Source: Paralithodes platypus
Taxonomy: Eukaryota > Arthropoda > Malacostraca > Decapoda > Lithodidae
DNA: 64,000 bases
NCBI GenBank assembly: GCA_032716605.1
Contig: CM064560.1
Span: 13,910,040 to 13,974,039, forward strand
Direction of reading: 5' to 3'
Part shown: positions 1-11,474 of the stretch, piece after piece
Layout: every line of letters begins with the position of its first letter
Position numbering within the stretch: position 1 is the stretch's first letter
Made by a program: the position numbers and the translations under genes
The notes under the pieces: generated by a model
Told to the model about the DNA's origin: nothing
The model's database searches: none
Seen by the model: the letters and a program-made list of their open reading frames with translations, nothing else

Positions 1-34
1 GGTAAACATTGAATTGACCCCGGACAGCCTTTTT

Positions 35-142
35 ACCTAACCTAACCTGTCTTGATAGCGTAATGCATAAGTGCGCGGAATTTCGGTGTGAGTGTCCTAG
101 GTTCGAGTCCTTCGAGTGCCTTTTTACCTAACCTAACCTAAC
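35..142. repeat. Interstitial telomere-like CCTAA motifs
   Basis: Short runs of the pentamer CCTAA lie at 35-48 and 126-142, with the opposite orientation (TTAGG) at 449-475. TTAGG is the ancestral arthropod telomere repeat. The runs are only two to four units long, so this is interstitial telomere-like DNA or the tail of a repeat family rather than a chromosome end. Confidence 0.6.
54..120 (+). repeat. tRNA-like SINE head, copy 1
   Basis: This segment ends in GGTTCGAGTCC (100-110), a perfect RNA polymerase III B-box, with an A-box-like stretch about 40 bases upstream. A near-identical segment lies at 235-300. No full cloverleaf is evident to me, so I read it as a tRNA-derived SINE fragment or tRNA relic. 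Each copy sits next to CCTAA-rich or AT-rich DNA. Confidence 0.45.
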
Positions 143-234
143 GACAAAAATAACTACTGTAGTCTCTTTAACTTTTACCATAATTTGTGTTAGCATTATT
201 ATATTTATGTATATTTAGAAGATCTATTTTCCCC

Positions 235-300
235 AGTGCGTAATGCATAGGTGCGCGGAATTTCGGTGTGAGTGTCCTAGGTTCCAGTCCTCGGAGTGCC
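235..300 (+). repeat. tRNA-like SINE head, copy 2
   Basis: This is a second copy of the unit at 54-120. It differs by a few bases, including one in the B-box (GGTTCCAGTCC at 280-290). Two copies within 250 bp show that the unit is a repeat rather than a unique tRNA gene. Confidence 0.45.
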
Positions 301-348
301 ATATGTATTTGTTGATTTCATTGAGTTTAAATGTGAAGTTGAGGTATA

Positions 349-539
349 ATCCTGTGTAGCGGGTGGACATTTATTTATACCTCAATAATTTGGTAATGTT
401 ACAATATATATTTAAGTTTTACATTCATAAATAGTTTACTAATATACTAGGTTAGGTTAGGTTTTGGTTAGGTTAAAGATATTGTTCAATGTTTTAGTAA
501 ATAGGCATCTCAAAAACAGTTCCACCCGCTACACAGGAT
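349..539. repeat. 19-bp perfect inverted repeat flanking 153 bp
   Basis: The 19 bases at 349-367 are the exact reverse complement of 521-539. The spacer holds TTAGG-type motifs. This could be the termini of a small inverted-repeat element or a foldback; no target duplication was identified. Confidence 0.5.
449..475. repeat. Interstitial TTAGG motifs
   Basis: Four GGTTA-type units lie in the orientation opposite to the CCTAA runs at 35-142, inside the spacer of the inverted repeat at 349-539. Confidence 0.5.
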
Positions 540-1127
540 CTTACCCTAATGTGCTTCCAAAAAGGTATATATTCTCGCACTTTAATTATTCCTTTGTATA
601 CTTTCTTTAAATTCATAAGTTGGTTGGTGTTAGAAACATAATTCTGGCTATCATTAGACGATTGCATGTACAGTGGCGCTAATAAGTGATGTGTCGGCAC
701 CAAGAAGGTTTTGATCAATAATTGGTATCAGCAATATCTAAGCTTCATTTCTTCATATCGAGTGAAATATACAAACATGTTCCTACACTTACCCACCCAA
801 TTCAACATCTGGCAGACATTAATACAGCACAGAGCGAGCCAAACTAAATGACAGCGGAGATATGACTTATTAGCGCGACCATAGCTATCTTGATTATTCA
901 GCTATTACGAATATTTGGTAACTAAGCATGTTAATGATAAAAACCTTAGCATTATTATGATCCAGAAGCATTGAGTACTTTCAAAATGGCATTAATTATC
1001 GATAACAAACTTTAAAGTCAGAAATTGTTTAACATTAGCAACATTCAACTAAGTAGATAGATTGGAAGAGCTAAATGCACTATGAAGAAGTAATCCATAG
1101 TCGGTTATATTTCAGCCAGCGGTAAAT
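540..1127. other. No gene seen
   Basis: AT-rich DNA without a convincing ORF. Bases 641-672 carry a fragment resembling the core of the TTAA MITE family described at 10547 and 51624 (TTCTGGCTATCATTAGACGAT). Nothing else was recognised before the satellite begins. Confidence 0.5.
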
Positions 1128-2062
1128 TGTCATGTTCCCGTGTTCACCACTCGACAATTAAGACGTTATAGCTAAATATTAATTATGAACTGTAATAATA
1201 CTATGCAGATCCACAACTATTGTCATGCTTCCATGTTCACCACTCGACAATTAAGACGTTATAGCTAAATGTTAATTATGAACTGTATTAATACTATGCA
1301 GATCCACAACTATTGTCATGCTTCCATGTTCACCACTCGACAATTAAGACGTTATAGCTAAATGTTAATTATGAACTGTATTAATACTATGCAGATCCAC
1401 AACTATTGTCATGCTTCCATGTTCACCACTCTACAATTAAGACGTTATAGCTAAATGTTAATTATGAACTGTATTAATACTATGCAGATCCACAACTATT
1501 GTCATGCTTCCATGTTCACCACTCGACAATTAAGACGTTATAGCTAAATGTTAATTATGAACTGTATTAATACTATGCAGATCCACAACTATTGTCATGC
1601 TTCCATGTTCACCACTCGACAATTAAGACGTTATAGCTAAATGTTAATTATGAACTGTATTAATACTATGCAGATCCACAACTATTGTCATGCTTCCATG
1701 TTCACCACTCGACAATTAAGACGTTATAGCTAAATGTTAATTATGAACTGTATTAATACTATGCAGATCCACAACTATTGTCATGCTTCCATGTTCACCA
1801 CTCGACAATTAAGACGTTATAGCTAAATGTTAATTATGAACTGTATTAATACTATGCAGATCCACAACTATTGTCATGCTTCCATGTTCACCACTCGACA
1901 ATTAAGACGTTATAGCTAAATGTTAATTATGAACTGTATTAATACTATGCAGATCCACAACTATTGTCATGCTTCCATGTTCACACCACTCGACAATTAA
2001 GACGTTATAGCTAAATGTTAATTATGAACTGTATTAATACTATTAATACTATTAATACTGTA
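1128..2062. repeat. 93-bp satellite array, left block
   Basis: About ten head-to-tail copies of a 93-bp AT-rich unit, measured by the recurrence of TGTCATGCTTCCATG at 1221, 1314 and 1407. Copies are nearly identical apart from the first one or two, which indicates recent homogenisation. The block ends in a short (ATTAATACT)n stretch where an RTE LINE was inserted; the same satellite resumes at 3429. Confidence 0.95.
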
Positions 2063-3428
2063 TTACCTATATAAGGGCAAAGGGGAAAGAGGAGTGTGTG
2101 GTAACCACCGAGGAATATGTCTTCTAAGCGTAGTAGGGAAGGTATACAGTAGGGTAGTGATTGAGAGAGTGAGAGTGAGAACGGAGAAATGGATAGGCGA
2201 CGAGCAGGGAGGTTTTAGGAAGGGAAGAGGATGTGTAGATCAGATTTTTACCCTGAATTGTGTTGTGGAGAAGTATCTGGAGAAGAAACAAAAGGTGTAT
2301 GTTGCCTTTATGGACTTGGAGAAGGCCTATGACAGAGTGGATAGAGAAGGTTTGTGGAAAGTACTTAGAATATACGGAGTAGAGGGCAAGTTGCTGAAAG
2401 CAGTGAAGAGCATGTATGAGGGTGCAAAGGCGGCAGTACGTGTGGAGAGTGAGCAGAGCGAGTTCTTTGACCTGAATTTGGTTTGAAACAGGGGTGTGTG
2501 ATGTCCCCGTGGTTGTTTACTGTATATATGGATGGAGTCATGAAAGAAATACTATCAAGAGCAGTGGATGTTGGTGTATCGCTGAAAAGGGAGGGAATTG
2601 AGTGGAAGCTACCTATACTGCTGTTTGCGGATGATACAGTTCTGATGAGTGATAATGAATGGGAGTTGCAGGGTCTGGTAAATGAGTTTGGAACAGTGTG
2701 CGAAAAACGGAATTTGAAGGTAAATACGGGGAAGAGCAAGGTTATGGTCTTCGAAAGGGGTGAAGTCACAGAGTGTGAGGTGAAGCTGAACGGTCAGGCT
2801 ATGGAGATCGTCAACTCTTTTAAGTATCTGGGCAGTGTGTTGAGTAAAGATGGGACTATGGATGAAGAGGTGCGGGAGAGGGTACAACAGGGGAAGAGGG
2901 TTGTAGGAACGCTAAAAGCAGTAACAAGAAATAGGGTGGTCAGTATGGAAGTGAAGAAGTCCTTGCATGACAGTGTGGTAATCCCGACACTGACTTACGG
3001 AAGCGAAGCATGGACGTTGGTTGAGAGACTCAGACCAAGAGTGAGAGCAGTGGAAATGAATTACTTAAGGAGTGCGTGCGGAGTTACATGGAGGGATAGA
3101 CAGACTAATGAGGAAGTAAGAAGGAGGTGTGGTGTGGAGGTAGATGTGCTGGAAAGTGTGAAAAGGAACAACTTGAGATGGTTCGGCCATATGGAACGTA
3201 TGGAAAGCGAGAGAATGACTAAGAGGGTGTACGAGAGCGAGGTGGAGGGACAGAGGGGGAGAGGTAGACCGAATATGAGGTGGAAGGATGGAGTGAGGAA
3301 CTACATGAACGAAGGCGGTGCTGGTTGGGGGGAGGGGCGTCGACTGACTGGGGACAGAGGTGCATGGGGGCGGTTCGTTCGTGGCCACCCCTTCGGGGAT
3401 CACGGCGTCAGGCAATAGATAGATATAG
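2063..3428 (+). mobile_element. 5'-truncated RTE-like LINE inserted in the satellite
   Basis: The element begins inside its reverse transcriptase and ends with a GATA-type tail (ATAGATAGATATAG), shared with the copies at 31150, 59485 and 63332. Satellite sequence on both sides places it inside the 93-bp array. The sequence TAATACTAT flanks both ends and is a likely target duplication, though the left junction also contains extra ATTAATACT copies. The endonuclease domain is absent, consistent with 5' truncation during target-primed reverse transcription. Confidence 0.9.
2094..3418 (+). pseudogene. RTE-like reverse transcriptase, frameshifted
   Basis: Two overlapping reading frames (2094-2486 and 2483-3418) together encode RT domain blocks: a GGFRKGRG block, YVAFMDLEKAYDRVD (first catalytic Asp) and FADDTVLMSD (the catalytic DD pair near 2630). 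They are followed by the C-terminal region typical of the RTE group, with TYGSEAWTL, RWFGHMERM and a Gly/Arg-rich RGRGRPN stretch. Compared with the copy at 31230, one base is missing near 2478, which breaks the frame just before the LKQGCVMSP block. No start codon of its own is expected because the element is 5'-truncated. The copy cannot make an intact protein. Confidence 0.85.
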
Positions 3429-4769
3429 ATTAATACTATGCAGATCCACAACTATTGTCATGCTTCCATGTTCACCACTCGACAATTAAGACGTTATAGC
3501 TAAATATAGCTAAATGTTAATTATGAACTGTAATAATACTATGCAGATCCACAACTATTGTCATGCTTCCATGTTCACCACTCGACAATTAAGACGTTAT
3601 AGCTAAATGTTAATTATGAACTGTATTAATACTATGCAGATCCACAACTATTGTCATGCTTCCATGTTCACCACTCGACAATTAAGACGTTATAGCTAAA
3701 TGTTAATTATGAACTGTATAATACTATGCAGATCCACAACTATTGTCATGCTTCCATGTTCACCACTCGACAATTAAGACGTTATAGCTAAATGTTAATT
3801 ATGAACTGTAATAATACTATGCAGATCCACAACTATTGTCATGCTTCCATGTTCACCACTCGACAATTAAGACGTTATAGCTAAATGTTAATTATGAACT
3901 GTATTAATACTATGCAGATCCACAACTATTGTCATGCTTCCATGTTCACCACTCGACAATTAAGACGTTATAGCTAAATGTTAATTATGAACTGTAATAA
4001 TACTATGCAGATCCACAACTATTGTCATGCTTCCATGTTCACCACTCGACAATTAAGACGTTATAGCTAAATGTTAATTATGAACTGTATTAATACTATG
4101 CAGATCCACAACTATTGTCATGCTTCCATGTTCACCACTCGACAATTAAGACGTTATAGCTAAATGTTAATTATGAACTGTATTAATACTATGCAGATCC
4201 ACAACTATTGTCATGCTTCCATGTTCACCACTCGACAATTAAGACGTTATAGCTAAATGTTAATTATGAAACTGTATTAATACTATGCAGATCCACAACT
4301 ATTGTCATGCTTCCATGTTCACCACTCTACAATTAAGACGTTATAGCTAAATGTTAATTATGAACTGTATTAATACTATGCAGATCCACAACTATTGTCA
4401 TGCTTCCATGTTCACCACTCGACAATTAAGACGTTATAGCTAAATGTTAATTATGAACTGTATTAATACTATGCAGATCCACAACTATTGTCATGCTTCC
4501 ATGTTCACCACTCGACCAATTAAGACGTTATAGCTAAATGTTAATTATGAACTGTATTAATACTATGCAGATCCACAACTATTGTCATGCTTCCATGTTC
4601 ACCACTCGACAATTAAGACGTTATAGCTAAATGTTAATTATGAACTGTATTAATACTATGCAGATCCACAACTATTGTCATGCTTCCATGTTCACCACTC
4701 GACAATTAAGACGTTATAGCTAAATGTTAATTATGAACTGTAATAATACTATGCAGATCCACAACTATT
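3429..4769. repeat. 93-bp satellite array, right block
   Basis: About 14 further copies of the unit at 1128-2062, continuing after the LINE. Occasional one-base indels are present (near 3505, 3718, 4268 and 4515). The array ends abruptly at about 4769 in unrelated unique sequence. Confidence 0.95.
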
Positions 4770-5358
4770 CATAGTTTGGCGCTAAGCATTGGTAACTTAG
4801 CGGCATAGGAATTGAATTTTCCGCCAGGTGCAAAATTAAACTGGCCTTATCCTTGTAATAATATAACCTGCCGTGATTAATGGAGGCGCTGTGAGAGAAC
4901 GGCCATCATTTTCCTTGGCCCCCATTTTGTTGTCAATTATCACACAACGGGGCGATATTTAATTTGTGTAAATTATACCCATGGAGTAAACTATATATCC
5001 TGTACCAGTATTACCGAATGTGTTATGGGTGTGGAATCTATGGATATATTGGAGTGTAAAGAGGATCACCACCCTACTGGTTACCAAAATGGCGGAGGTT
5101 GGCCGACATGTTACCAGCCCCAAATTACTGCCTTGTTTGTTGATTATCTAGCATTTCACTGAACTATATTAACACTATATCTATAATTTCACTGAACTAC
5201 AGTATATTAACACTATATCTATAATTTTACTGAACTATATTAACACTATATCTATAATTTGTACTTTTAACCTATTAAGTGATTCGATAAAGCACGTGTG
5301 GACTGATTAATGCAATGTTATTAATGATCGCATATGGGTAAGTGGATCAAGCAGAGTC
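4770..5358. other. Unique spacer with a short tandem repeat
   Basis: No gene seen. Bases 5156-5262 hold three imperfect copies of an AT-rich unit of roughly 35-45 bp (GAACTATATTAACACTATATC). Confidence 0.6.
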
Positions 5359-5545
5359 CTAACTCTTTCATGTTTCTATATAATGTAGATTTTGTGAAGT
5401 TTAAGAAGGACAGGTGGTAGTGAAAAGAGTTAAGAGATAATTAGAAGCCTGTTAATTGCTGGAGGCCCTTTTGAAAACCATATACAATCTTCAAACAGTA
5501 GCCAGAATAAAGTTAAAATGACTGCGCCGGTACAGAAGGGGTTAA
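5359..5545. repeat. TTAA palindromic MITE, degraded copy
   Basis: Its right terminus matches the family: CCGGTACAGAAGGGGTTAA ending at 5545. The internal arms show the family's AGGAAGG and CAGTAGCCAGAATAA motifs. The left arm is shorter and diverged, with CTAA in place of TTAA. See 51624-51838 for the best copy. Confidence 0.6.
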
Positions 5546-5787
5546 ATCCCAAGGTAAATTGACTACATTGCTCTCATGTATTTACCATGTGGTAATGGGC
5601 TGGTCTATCAGAGTGAGAACTGAGCGATCTCTGCCATACCCATAGCTTACTCTGACTGTTCCTTTTACTTATATATTTTATATATCTCAAGTGACTGCGT
5701 CTCTTCCGTGGATTGACCTCCCAATCTACCATGATTGGAAGCCAAAGCGTCACATTTTTCCTTTGCCCCTCAACTTTCTCTTCATAA

Positions 5788-6002
5788 TTGCTGAGGGGTA
5801 CAGGGCCCTGGGTGGGGCTTTGGTTTCCCGGGCGTTTCCGCACCCTCCTTAGCTCCCCGCCATGGAGTGGCTTCGGTCACCCAGGCTTTATTGTGGTCGG
5901 CAGGGAGGGTTCTTTGGGGGCGCTCGATTATGGCCTTGGCCTTATTCGGGGCCTTGGGGCTGTTTGGCCAGGCAGCTCGAGGAACAACAACAACAACAAC
6001 AT
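5788..6002 (+). mobile_element. LINE 3' end with an (AAC)n tail
   Basis: A 3' fragment ends in GGCTGTTTGGCCAGGCAGCT and then GGAACAACAACAACAAC. The same terminal sequence and tail ends the LINE inserted in the DIRS gag (23077-24062, minus strand), so both belong to one family. Only about 200 bp remain; there is no domain-bearing ORF. Confidence 0.7.
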
Positions 6003-6389
6003 TGCTCTCATTAATTCCAGACTTAAACCCAAATTTGCCGGTTTGACATTTGGGAGGTTGAAAACAAGCGAAAAAATACAAATCAAAAATAGAATAAGAT
6101 TTGTAATATAAAATAAAATCGAACAAAACCTATACAGTATATAAATAAAACTTAATACATTTGCCTGAAACTTCCACAAGGCTTTCCAAAACTATAATAT
6201 CGGTCAATGAAAATAAAATATGACAAACATTACATACAATTAATCTGCGTGAAACTCAGACTTTCTAAAACTAAAATCTTGCAATGATAGCCGAAATAGA
6301 ATGGAAAAGATCCTTATGCTAGCGTTAATAAGACAGTAGCCTATACAGTAAATACCCACGAGGTATCCAAGTTAACCGGTCTCGTGCCC

Positions 6390-6484
6390 TTAGGATTCCC
6401 ACACATCTTTCGTAAACTATAAAATCTTCTAACGAGAGCCAGAAGAAACTTAATAGGTCAATGTTCAAAGGGTTAAGGGGACAG
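6390..6484. repeat. Degenerate TTAA MITE right half
   Basis: The sequence TTCGTAAACTATAAAATCTTCTAA, then GAGCCAGAAG and AAAGGGTTAAGG, follows the order of the MITE right arm, with several substitutions. It is directly followed by repeat family B, in the same order as at 51838-51845. Confidence 0.45.
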
Positions 6485-6830
6485 TGGCTATTTTGTTAAT
6501 TTATTATATTCATTCAGGTTTTATTTTCCTCGCTAGACCTCCAAGCTTAAAAATACACCCCCTATACCCCCTTTCAAGATTTATTTGTATAATTTTCGGT
6601 AGAAAAATGTCACGGCCGAAGGTAGATTCCTCTTAAATTACAGGCTTGCTCTCGCTCGCCAGGAAAGAAATTGACTCCTTAATAGCACGAAAGGTCTTAA
6701 TATTGAAAAAAAAAAAAGAGCGAAAGTTCTTCAAATGTCCAAACTAATGGGGCGAACGTATCTCAAAAGCAATGGGGCTAAACATGAGGGAGAAGGGGTT
6801 CCATAAAAACTACCCTCTTCCCTTAATAAT
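6485..6830 (+). repeat. Repeat family B (GGGGCGAA-type), copy 1
   Basis: It contains CTCGCTCGCCAGGAAA, then GGCACGAAAGGTCTTAA-like motifs, AATGGGGCGAACGT and AATGGGGCTAAACATGAGG in that order. The same order recurs at 8271-8520, 10300-10490, 51306-51615 (reverse) and 51840-52180. No ORF. An unclassified interspersed repeat with internal short repetition. Confidence 0.7.
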
Positions 6831-7688
6831 AAATAACCACGAGGCGTCCAGTCAGCCGGCTTCGATTCGCTAGTTTGCCTAGGTTTTCAAAATCCAATTC
6901 AAATATTCTAACTAAATCCTCCATGTTATCATTAGGCATCTATTACTCGTGGGTTAATAGGTAATTAATCAATATATAAATTATATTCAGGTTAAAAAAA
7001 TACTTAGCCCAATTCCGTTTAGAAAAGTCACATGGGAATATAGCCTAAGTTTATGCCATCAATTTATAATCTGGATCTCAATTTCTTCCTAAATGAATCA
7101 AATCTACTAGTGATCGCCATACTATTGAGGACATATGGTTTTATTGAAAGGGTTAAGGAGGTAGAACTGAGCGAACAATCAAGTGCCGGCTTCCAGAATG
7201 TTCGTCAAAACCTGCCGGCTTTTTCCATCACATTTCTGGCCTTATTTAATGCAAATATATGAAGTATTATGGGAAAACGACAAGCTCTTGTCCACAAATT
7301 CGGGTCTGGTGGTAAATAAGTCACGTTATTTAGCTATTACACCTTAATTTATTCTATTTTCAGGAGAAACAATGGGGGAAAATGGGAGCACACGAGACTT
7401 ACCGCCTTAAAGCTGGACGACCGGGCACAAAATGATCGATTCAGGCGAAAATTGAGAGTTTATATACCCTCGGTTGTATTGCTGGTGGTTGATGGCAACT
7501 ATTGGGTGACAGATGATCGAGAATTTCACTCACAAAATCGTTAATATCTCCCTAACTATACATTTCTGAATAAAATGTACTTAATATAAATTATGCGTAT
7601 TTGTATCCTCTATCTTTTGGTATAAGTTTGACAATTCTAACATACATATTTTGTGAATATTTAATGGTTGTCGTCGTATTTCCTTCAC

Positions 7689-7728
<40 letters not shown>

Positions 7729-8189
7729 TTCCTATGCCAAGCGGACTTAAAGTACCCGAGATTTTTATGCACCTTTATCAATGCTCTCGTGTCCTAAAAA
7801 ACAACAACACGCATTTCTTTTTACCACGCATTAGAACCCTCGATCCCCCCATGAACGCCTAGATCCCCGAGGGGATGGCCACGAAGGAATCGCCCTAACA
7901 GCGAGCAGCGATCTAACCTGCCTCCCTTGGGCTCTAGAACCTGCCTCCACTCAGCCCTTGTCTCGAGTTACAAGGAGAGACATCCATCCCCCCCCCACCC
8001 CCCTTCTCATCCCCCCCCTTCCCCCCTCTCCCCCTTCGATGACGGGAGAAATCGGACAACTTCTCATCCGGTCGCCATTTTGGGGACCATAGGTATACCA
8101 TATTAAACAAACTGTTCTCAGTTTGAATGTACACTAACCATAAATTAAATATATTGACAAAATTATACTTATTGTTTACATATCATTGT
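6831..8189. other. No gene seen; GA microsatellite
   Basis: Mostly unique AT-rich DNA. A (GA)n run lies at about 7689-7729 and a C-rich/T-rich stretch at about 7985-8035. The small ORFs here show no recognisable domain. Confidence 0.6.
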
Positions 8190-8270
8190 ATTTTTTTTTT
8201 CTATGTGATTGAGGGAGACAAAAGGCAGAACTACCTATAGCGAGTGCCTCCCCCATAGTTGAAAGAGTAT
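8190..8270 (-). mobile_element. 3' tip of a jockey-like LINE
   Basis: A T-run followed by CTATGTGATTGAGGGAG and CCTCCCCCATAGTTGAAAGAG matches the 3' end of the LINE at 32801-33478. Only about 80 bp of the 3' untranslated region were inserted, an extreme 5' truncation. Confidence 0.8.
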
Positions 8271-8520
8271 GTTATTCTTTACGTTTTTCGGTAGAGAAAT
8301 GTAAGCTACCATCCGAAACCCTCATAAATTATAGACTAGCTATCGCTCGCCAAGAAAAATAGACACCTAAATGGCACGAAAGGTCTTAATATTGGCAAAT
8401 GAATGGGGCGAAAGGTCTTAAAATCGCCAAACTAATGGGGCGAACGTTTTGTAATCTCAAAATTAATGGGGCTAAACATGAGGAAGAAGGGATTTAAGAA
8501 AAAACCCTTCTTGGCCTTTA
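8271..8520 (+). repeat. Repeat family B, copy 2
   Basis: Same motif order as 6485-6830: TCGCTCGCCA, GGCACGAAAGGTCTTAA, AATGGGGCGAAAGG, AATGGGGCGAACG and AATGGGGCTAAACATGAGG. It abuts the LINE tip on its left. Confidence 0.75.
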
Positions 8521-8744
8521 ATATATTACCAAGCACTAGTTGCCTGTGTCTACACTACTGAATGGTTAAGGTTAGGGAAATAGGTTGTAATAAATTCATC
8601 TTTATTCATATGCATAAATACATCATACACGAATGTAATAAAATATATGACAATTGTTTTTAATTAAGCTAAAATTAATAATGGATATATAGGCCTACAA
8701 AGCTACATCAAATAAATTAACTAAATATATAAACAAATCACCTA

Positions 8745-8996
8745 ATTAGACGATTTTATTCAGCTTAGGAAGGACCTCAATTAAAGCGCTACACATGATC
8801 TCAGTTAACCCTTTTAACCACCCCAGATCCTTCCTAAGCTTCATAAAATCGTGTAACTGTAGCCGACATCAAATTAAATAAAAAAACGTCATCGGTACAG
8901 CAAGGGTTAACTCTCACAGGTCCTTCCTAAGCTTCATAAAATCCTCTAAATGTAACCATGATAACAAAAGACGTCGCCTAAACTAAAAAGGGTTAA
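8745..8996. repeat. TTAA MITE: one copy plus an adjoining right half
   Basis: Bases 8745-8910 contain both arms (GACGATTTTATTCAGCTTAGGAAGG and its near complement) and a right terminus CGGTACAGCAAGGGTTAA. A second right half follows directly from 8911 and ends in GGGTTAA at 8993-8996. The shared TTAA at 8907-8910 suggests insertion of one copy next to another, or a partial duplication. Confidence 0.7.
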
Positions 8997-9061
8997 GAAT
9001 AGAAACCCCCATTATTGTTATTACATTTAAGAATAGAAACCCCCATTATTGTTATTACATT
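8995..9061. repeat. 34-bp tandem duplication
   Basis: The sequence starting AAGAATAGAAACCCCC is repeated twice exactly, with period 34. Confidence 0.85.
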
Positions 9062-9071
9062 TTGGCTTTCA

Positions 9072-9152
9072 TTGGGCAATATTATTCAGCTTAGGAAGGC
9101 CCTGTAGATCTTAAGCGGGTCTTTCCGAAGCCGAATAAAACCATCTAGTATA
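9072..9152. repeat. Degenerate TTAA MITE core
   Basis: The arms ATTATTCAGCTTAGGAAGG and CTTTCCGAAGCCGAATAA are near-complementary and match the MITE core. The outer ends are absent. Confidence 0.5.
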
Positions 9153-10299
9153 TGCCCGTAAATGATAACTTTTAGTAGTAATAGTAATAGGTGAAAATAG
9201 GAGTACATTTTCCGTAGACTATTTCCATTTACTACAGGCAGACTACCCTCACCATGTTCTTCATAGTTGCTATGTACTGTAGAAGAGTTGCCAATTATAC
9301 AATAAAAACCAGTAATTATCAATCCCATTTCAAACTATTGCCTAATTGACCTACTTAGCAATATACTATTGTATATTAAAAACATATTAGTGATGTTGTT
9401 AATGGCCTTATTAAACACTGCCTTGTATAATTAAATTACAGTTGCATAATTACCCTTTCGCCTTGCCCCGCCCACCAAAACTAGGGTAGCATATATTAAC
9501 ATAGTACACAAACTAGGGTAGCATATATTAACATAGTACACAACTTGACATTCGACCACCATCTTGACTCCAACTCACGCCGTAGAATATACCTCGCCAT
9601 TATTTATAAGCTTCATTATTGAGCATATGATGTTTATTCTATTAACATTGATACTTATTTCTCTATTCCTATCCATCAATGTATCCTGACTGAAAAGAGT
9701 GCTTGGCAGGAAGTGAGTATGGAATCAATATGGCGGCCGGAACTTCTACGACTACGTACTCTGTTAATCTAGAGACCCTATCCATGAACACAGACTCGGC
9801 TTCAAAACACACGAATCTGAAACACAAGTTGATTCATTAGTTATATATTACTGAAATTACTAACACACTTTTTCCACACATATATATTTACATCACATAA
9901 TATTTTTGCTTTACATAGGCCTACAATAATATATTATACAGTAAACATTAGGATTAATAAGATCATTCAATTTAGGTCTACTTTCAAATAACCCTTTCAA
10001 GATTCGATTACGCATTTCAGATTAAGAAGGGTAGCCTAAAACAAAATTTGATTGTGTATACTGAATTGTGTGTATGTATGTATGTATGTATGTATGTATG
10101 TACTCTGGCATTTACCCCATTTTTTTTTTTATGGGGGTGGCCGACCCGAGACAGAGCCCGAACATGGACATCACAACACCTCAGAAGAAAAAGAAACCAC
10201 ACAAAATCACACACACTGAATTAATATTATAAATGTAATTAATTAATTAAAATGTCTGTAAGGATAATTTAGCTCTATTTATTAATTCATAACTTCTTG
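9153..10299. other. No gene seen; small repeats
   Basis: Includes an approximately 32-bp direct duplication at about 9479-9543 (AACTAGGGTAGCATATATTA) and a (GTAT)n run at about 10071-10100. No convincing coding region. Confidence 0.6.
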
Positions 10300-10490
10300 G
10301 GCGTTTTTGTTATATTTCCAAACCTCGCCCTTAAAAATCGGCACGAAAGGTCTTAAAATGTACAAAGAATTAGAGCGAAAGGTCTTAATATCACCAAACT
10401 AATGGGGCGAACGTCTGAAAATCTCAAAACCAATGGGGCTAAAGATGGAGAAGAGGGTCCAGAAAACCCCCCACTCCCTTAGTATTATCC
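10300..10490 (+). repeat. Repeat family B, copy 3
   Basis: Shorter copy with GGCACGAAAGGTCTTAAAAT, GAGCGAAAGGTCTTAA, AATGGGGCGAACGTCT and CAATGGGGCTAAAGATG in the family order. Confidence 0.7.
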
Positions 10491-10546
10491 CATCCTACCT
10501 AAAACAAATGACTATATAGATCACTAATAAGTATACTCTCATATCA

Positions 10547-10761
10547 CTAACCCATTCAGTACCAGGGACGTCCTTTTCATCCTATTCTGGCACCTATCAG
10601 GCAATTTTATTCAGCTTAGGAAGTACCTCTAGTAATAATAAGGCTTCATATTATCTCAATCAACCCCTTAAACTATCACAGATCCTTCCTAAGCTGCATA
10701 ATATCGACTAATTATAGCTAGACTAAAATATAACACACGTCGCTGGTACTCAAAGGGTTAA
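10547..10761. repeat. TTAA palindromic MITE, 215-bp copy
   Basis: Spans exactly 215 bp from CTAACCCATTCAGTACC to GGTACTCAAAGGGTTAA. The two halves are imperfect reverse complements: CAATTTTATTCAGCTTAGGAAG pairs with CTTCCTAAGCTGCATAA. The termini carry GACGTC-like motifs. Length and ends agree with the copies at 48832-49046 and 51624-51838. TTAA flanks plus CCC-type ends are characteristic of piggyBac-superfamily elements. Confidence 0.8.
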
Positions 10762-10804
10762 GGGTATGGAAGGGCATTTAACGTGTCCATAATTAACTAC
10801 CCAA

Positions 10805-11190
10805 TTAACCCTTTCCGTACCGAGGACGTCTTTTTATTTTTGTTGTTGCTACATTTAGACGATTTTGTGCAGTTTAAGAAGGATCTGTGGAAGTAAAAGG
10901 GTTGCTAATAATAATAATAATAATAATAACAAAATATATGGGTATGTAAAGGGTCGATAAAGTGCCCATGACAACCTACCCTTAACAAGATATATTGGCC
11001 GTAATAAACCCATCGTAGACCAGTTAGATAGTTAAATCACTCAAAATATATTATACCCAAAGATCTTAATAGCCCTTTTTCATAACCTTTTGATTCTTAG
11101 AGGCCCTTACGAAGCTGCGTAAAATCGTCTAATGTTAGCCAGAACAACCTAGGAATAAAGCGTCCCAAAAAAAAAACAAAAATACTGAAA
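10805..11190. repeat. TTAA MITE copy with an internal insertion
   Basis: The left arm (TTAACCCTTTCCGTACCGAGGACGTC and GACGATTTTGTGCAGTTTAAGAAGG) and the right arm (CCCTTACGAAGCTGCGTAAAATCGTCTAATGTTAGCCAGAA) are both present. They are separated by roughly 180 bp more than in the 215-bp copies. The extra DNA includes an (ATA)n run. The right terminus is A-rich and eroded. Confidence 0.6.
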
Positions 11191-11474
11191 AGGTTTACAA
11201 GATGGCGGCGAGTTGGAAACAAGATGGCGTCCAAATTTATAAGGTGTATAGAATCATCGGCTATATTTACAGTGATTTACCTTTCTATCCGTATAATTAA
11301 AGGTTAATTACCACCAATATACCTCCATACGGCTATGTTATTACTAACACATTAGTTACCCCTTACGAACTAATATTCTCGACAAGCTACCCAAGCCGTA
11401 ACCGACCCCCCAGAGAGCTGAGCAAGTTATGGCGCGAGTAGGATGAACCCCACCTGTCTACCTTAGGCCATAAC

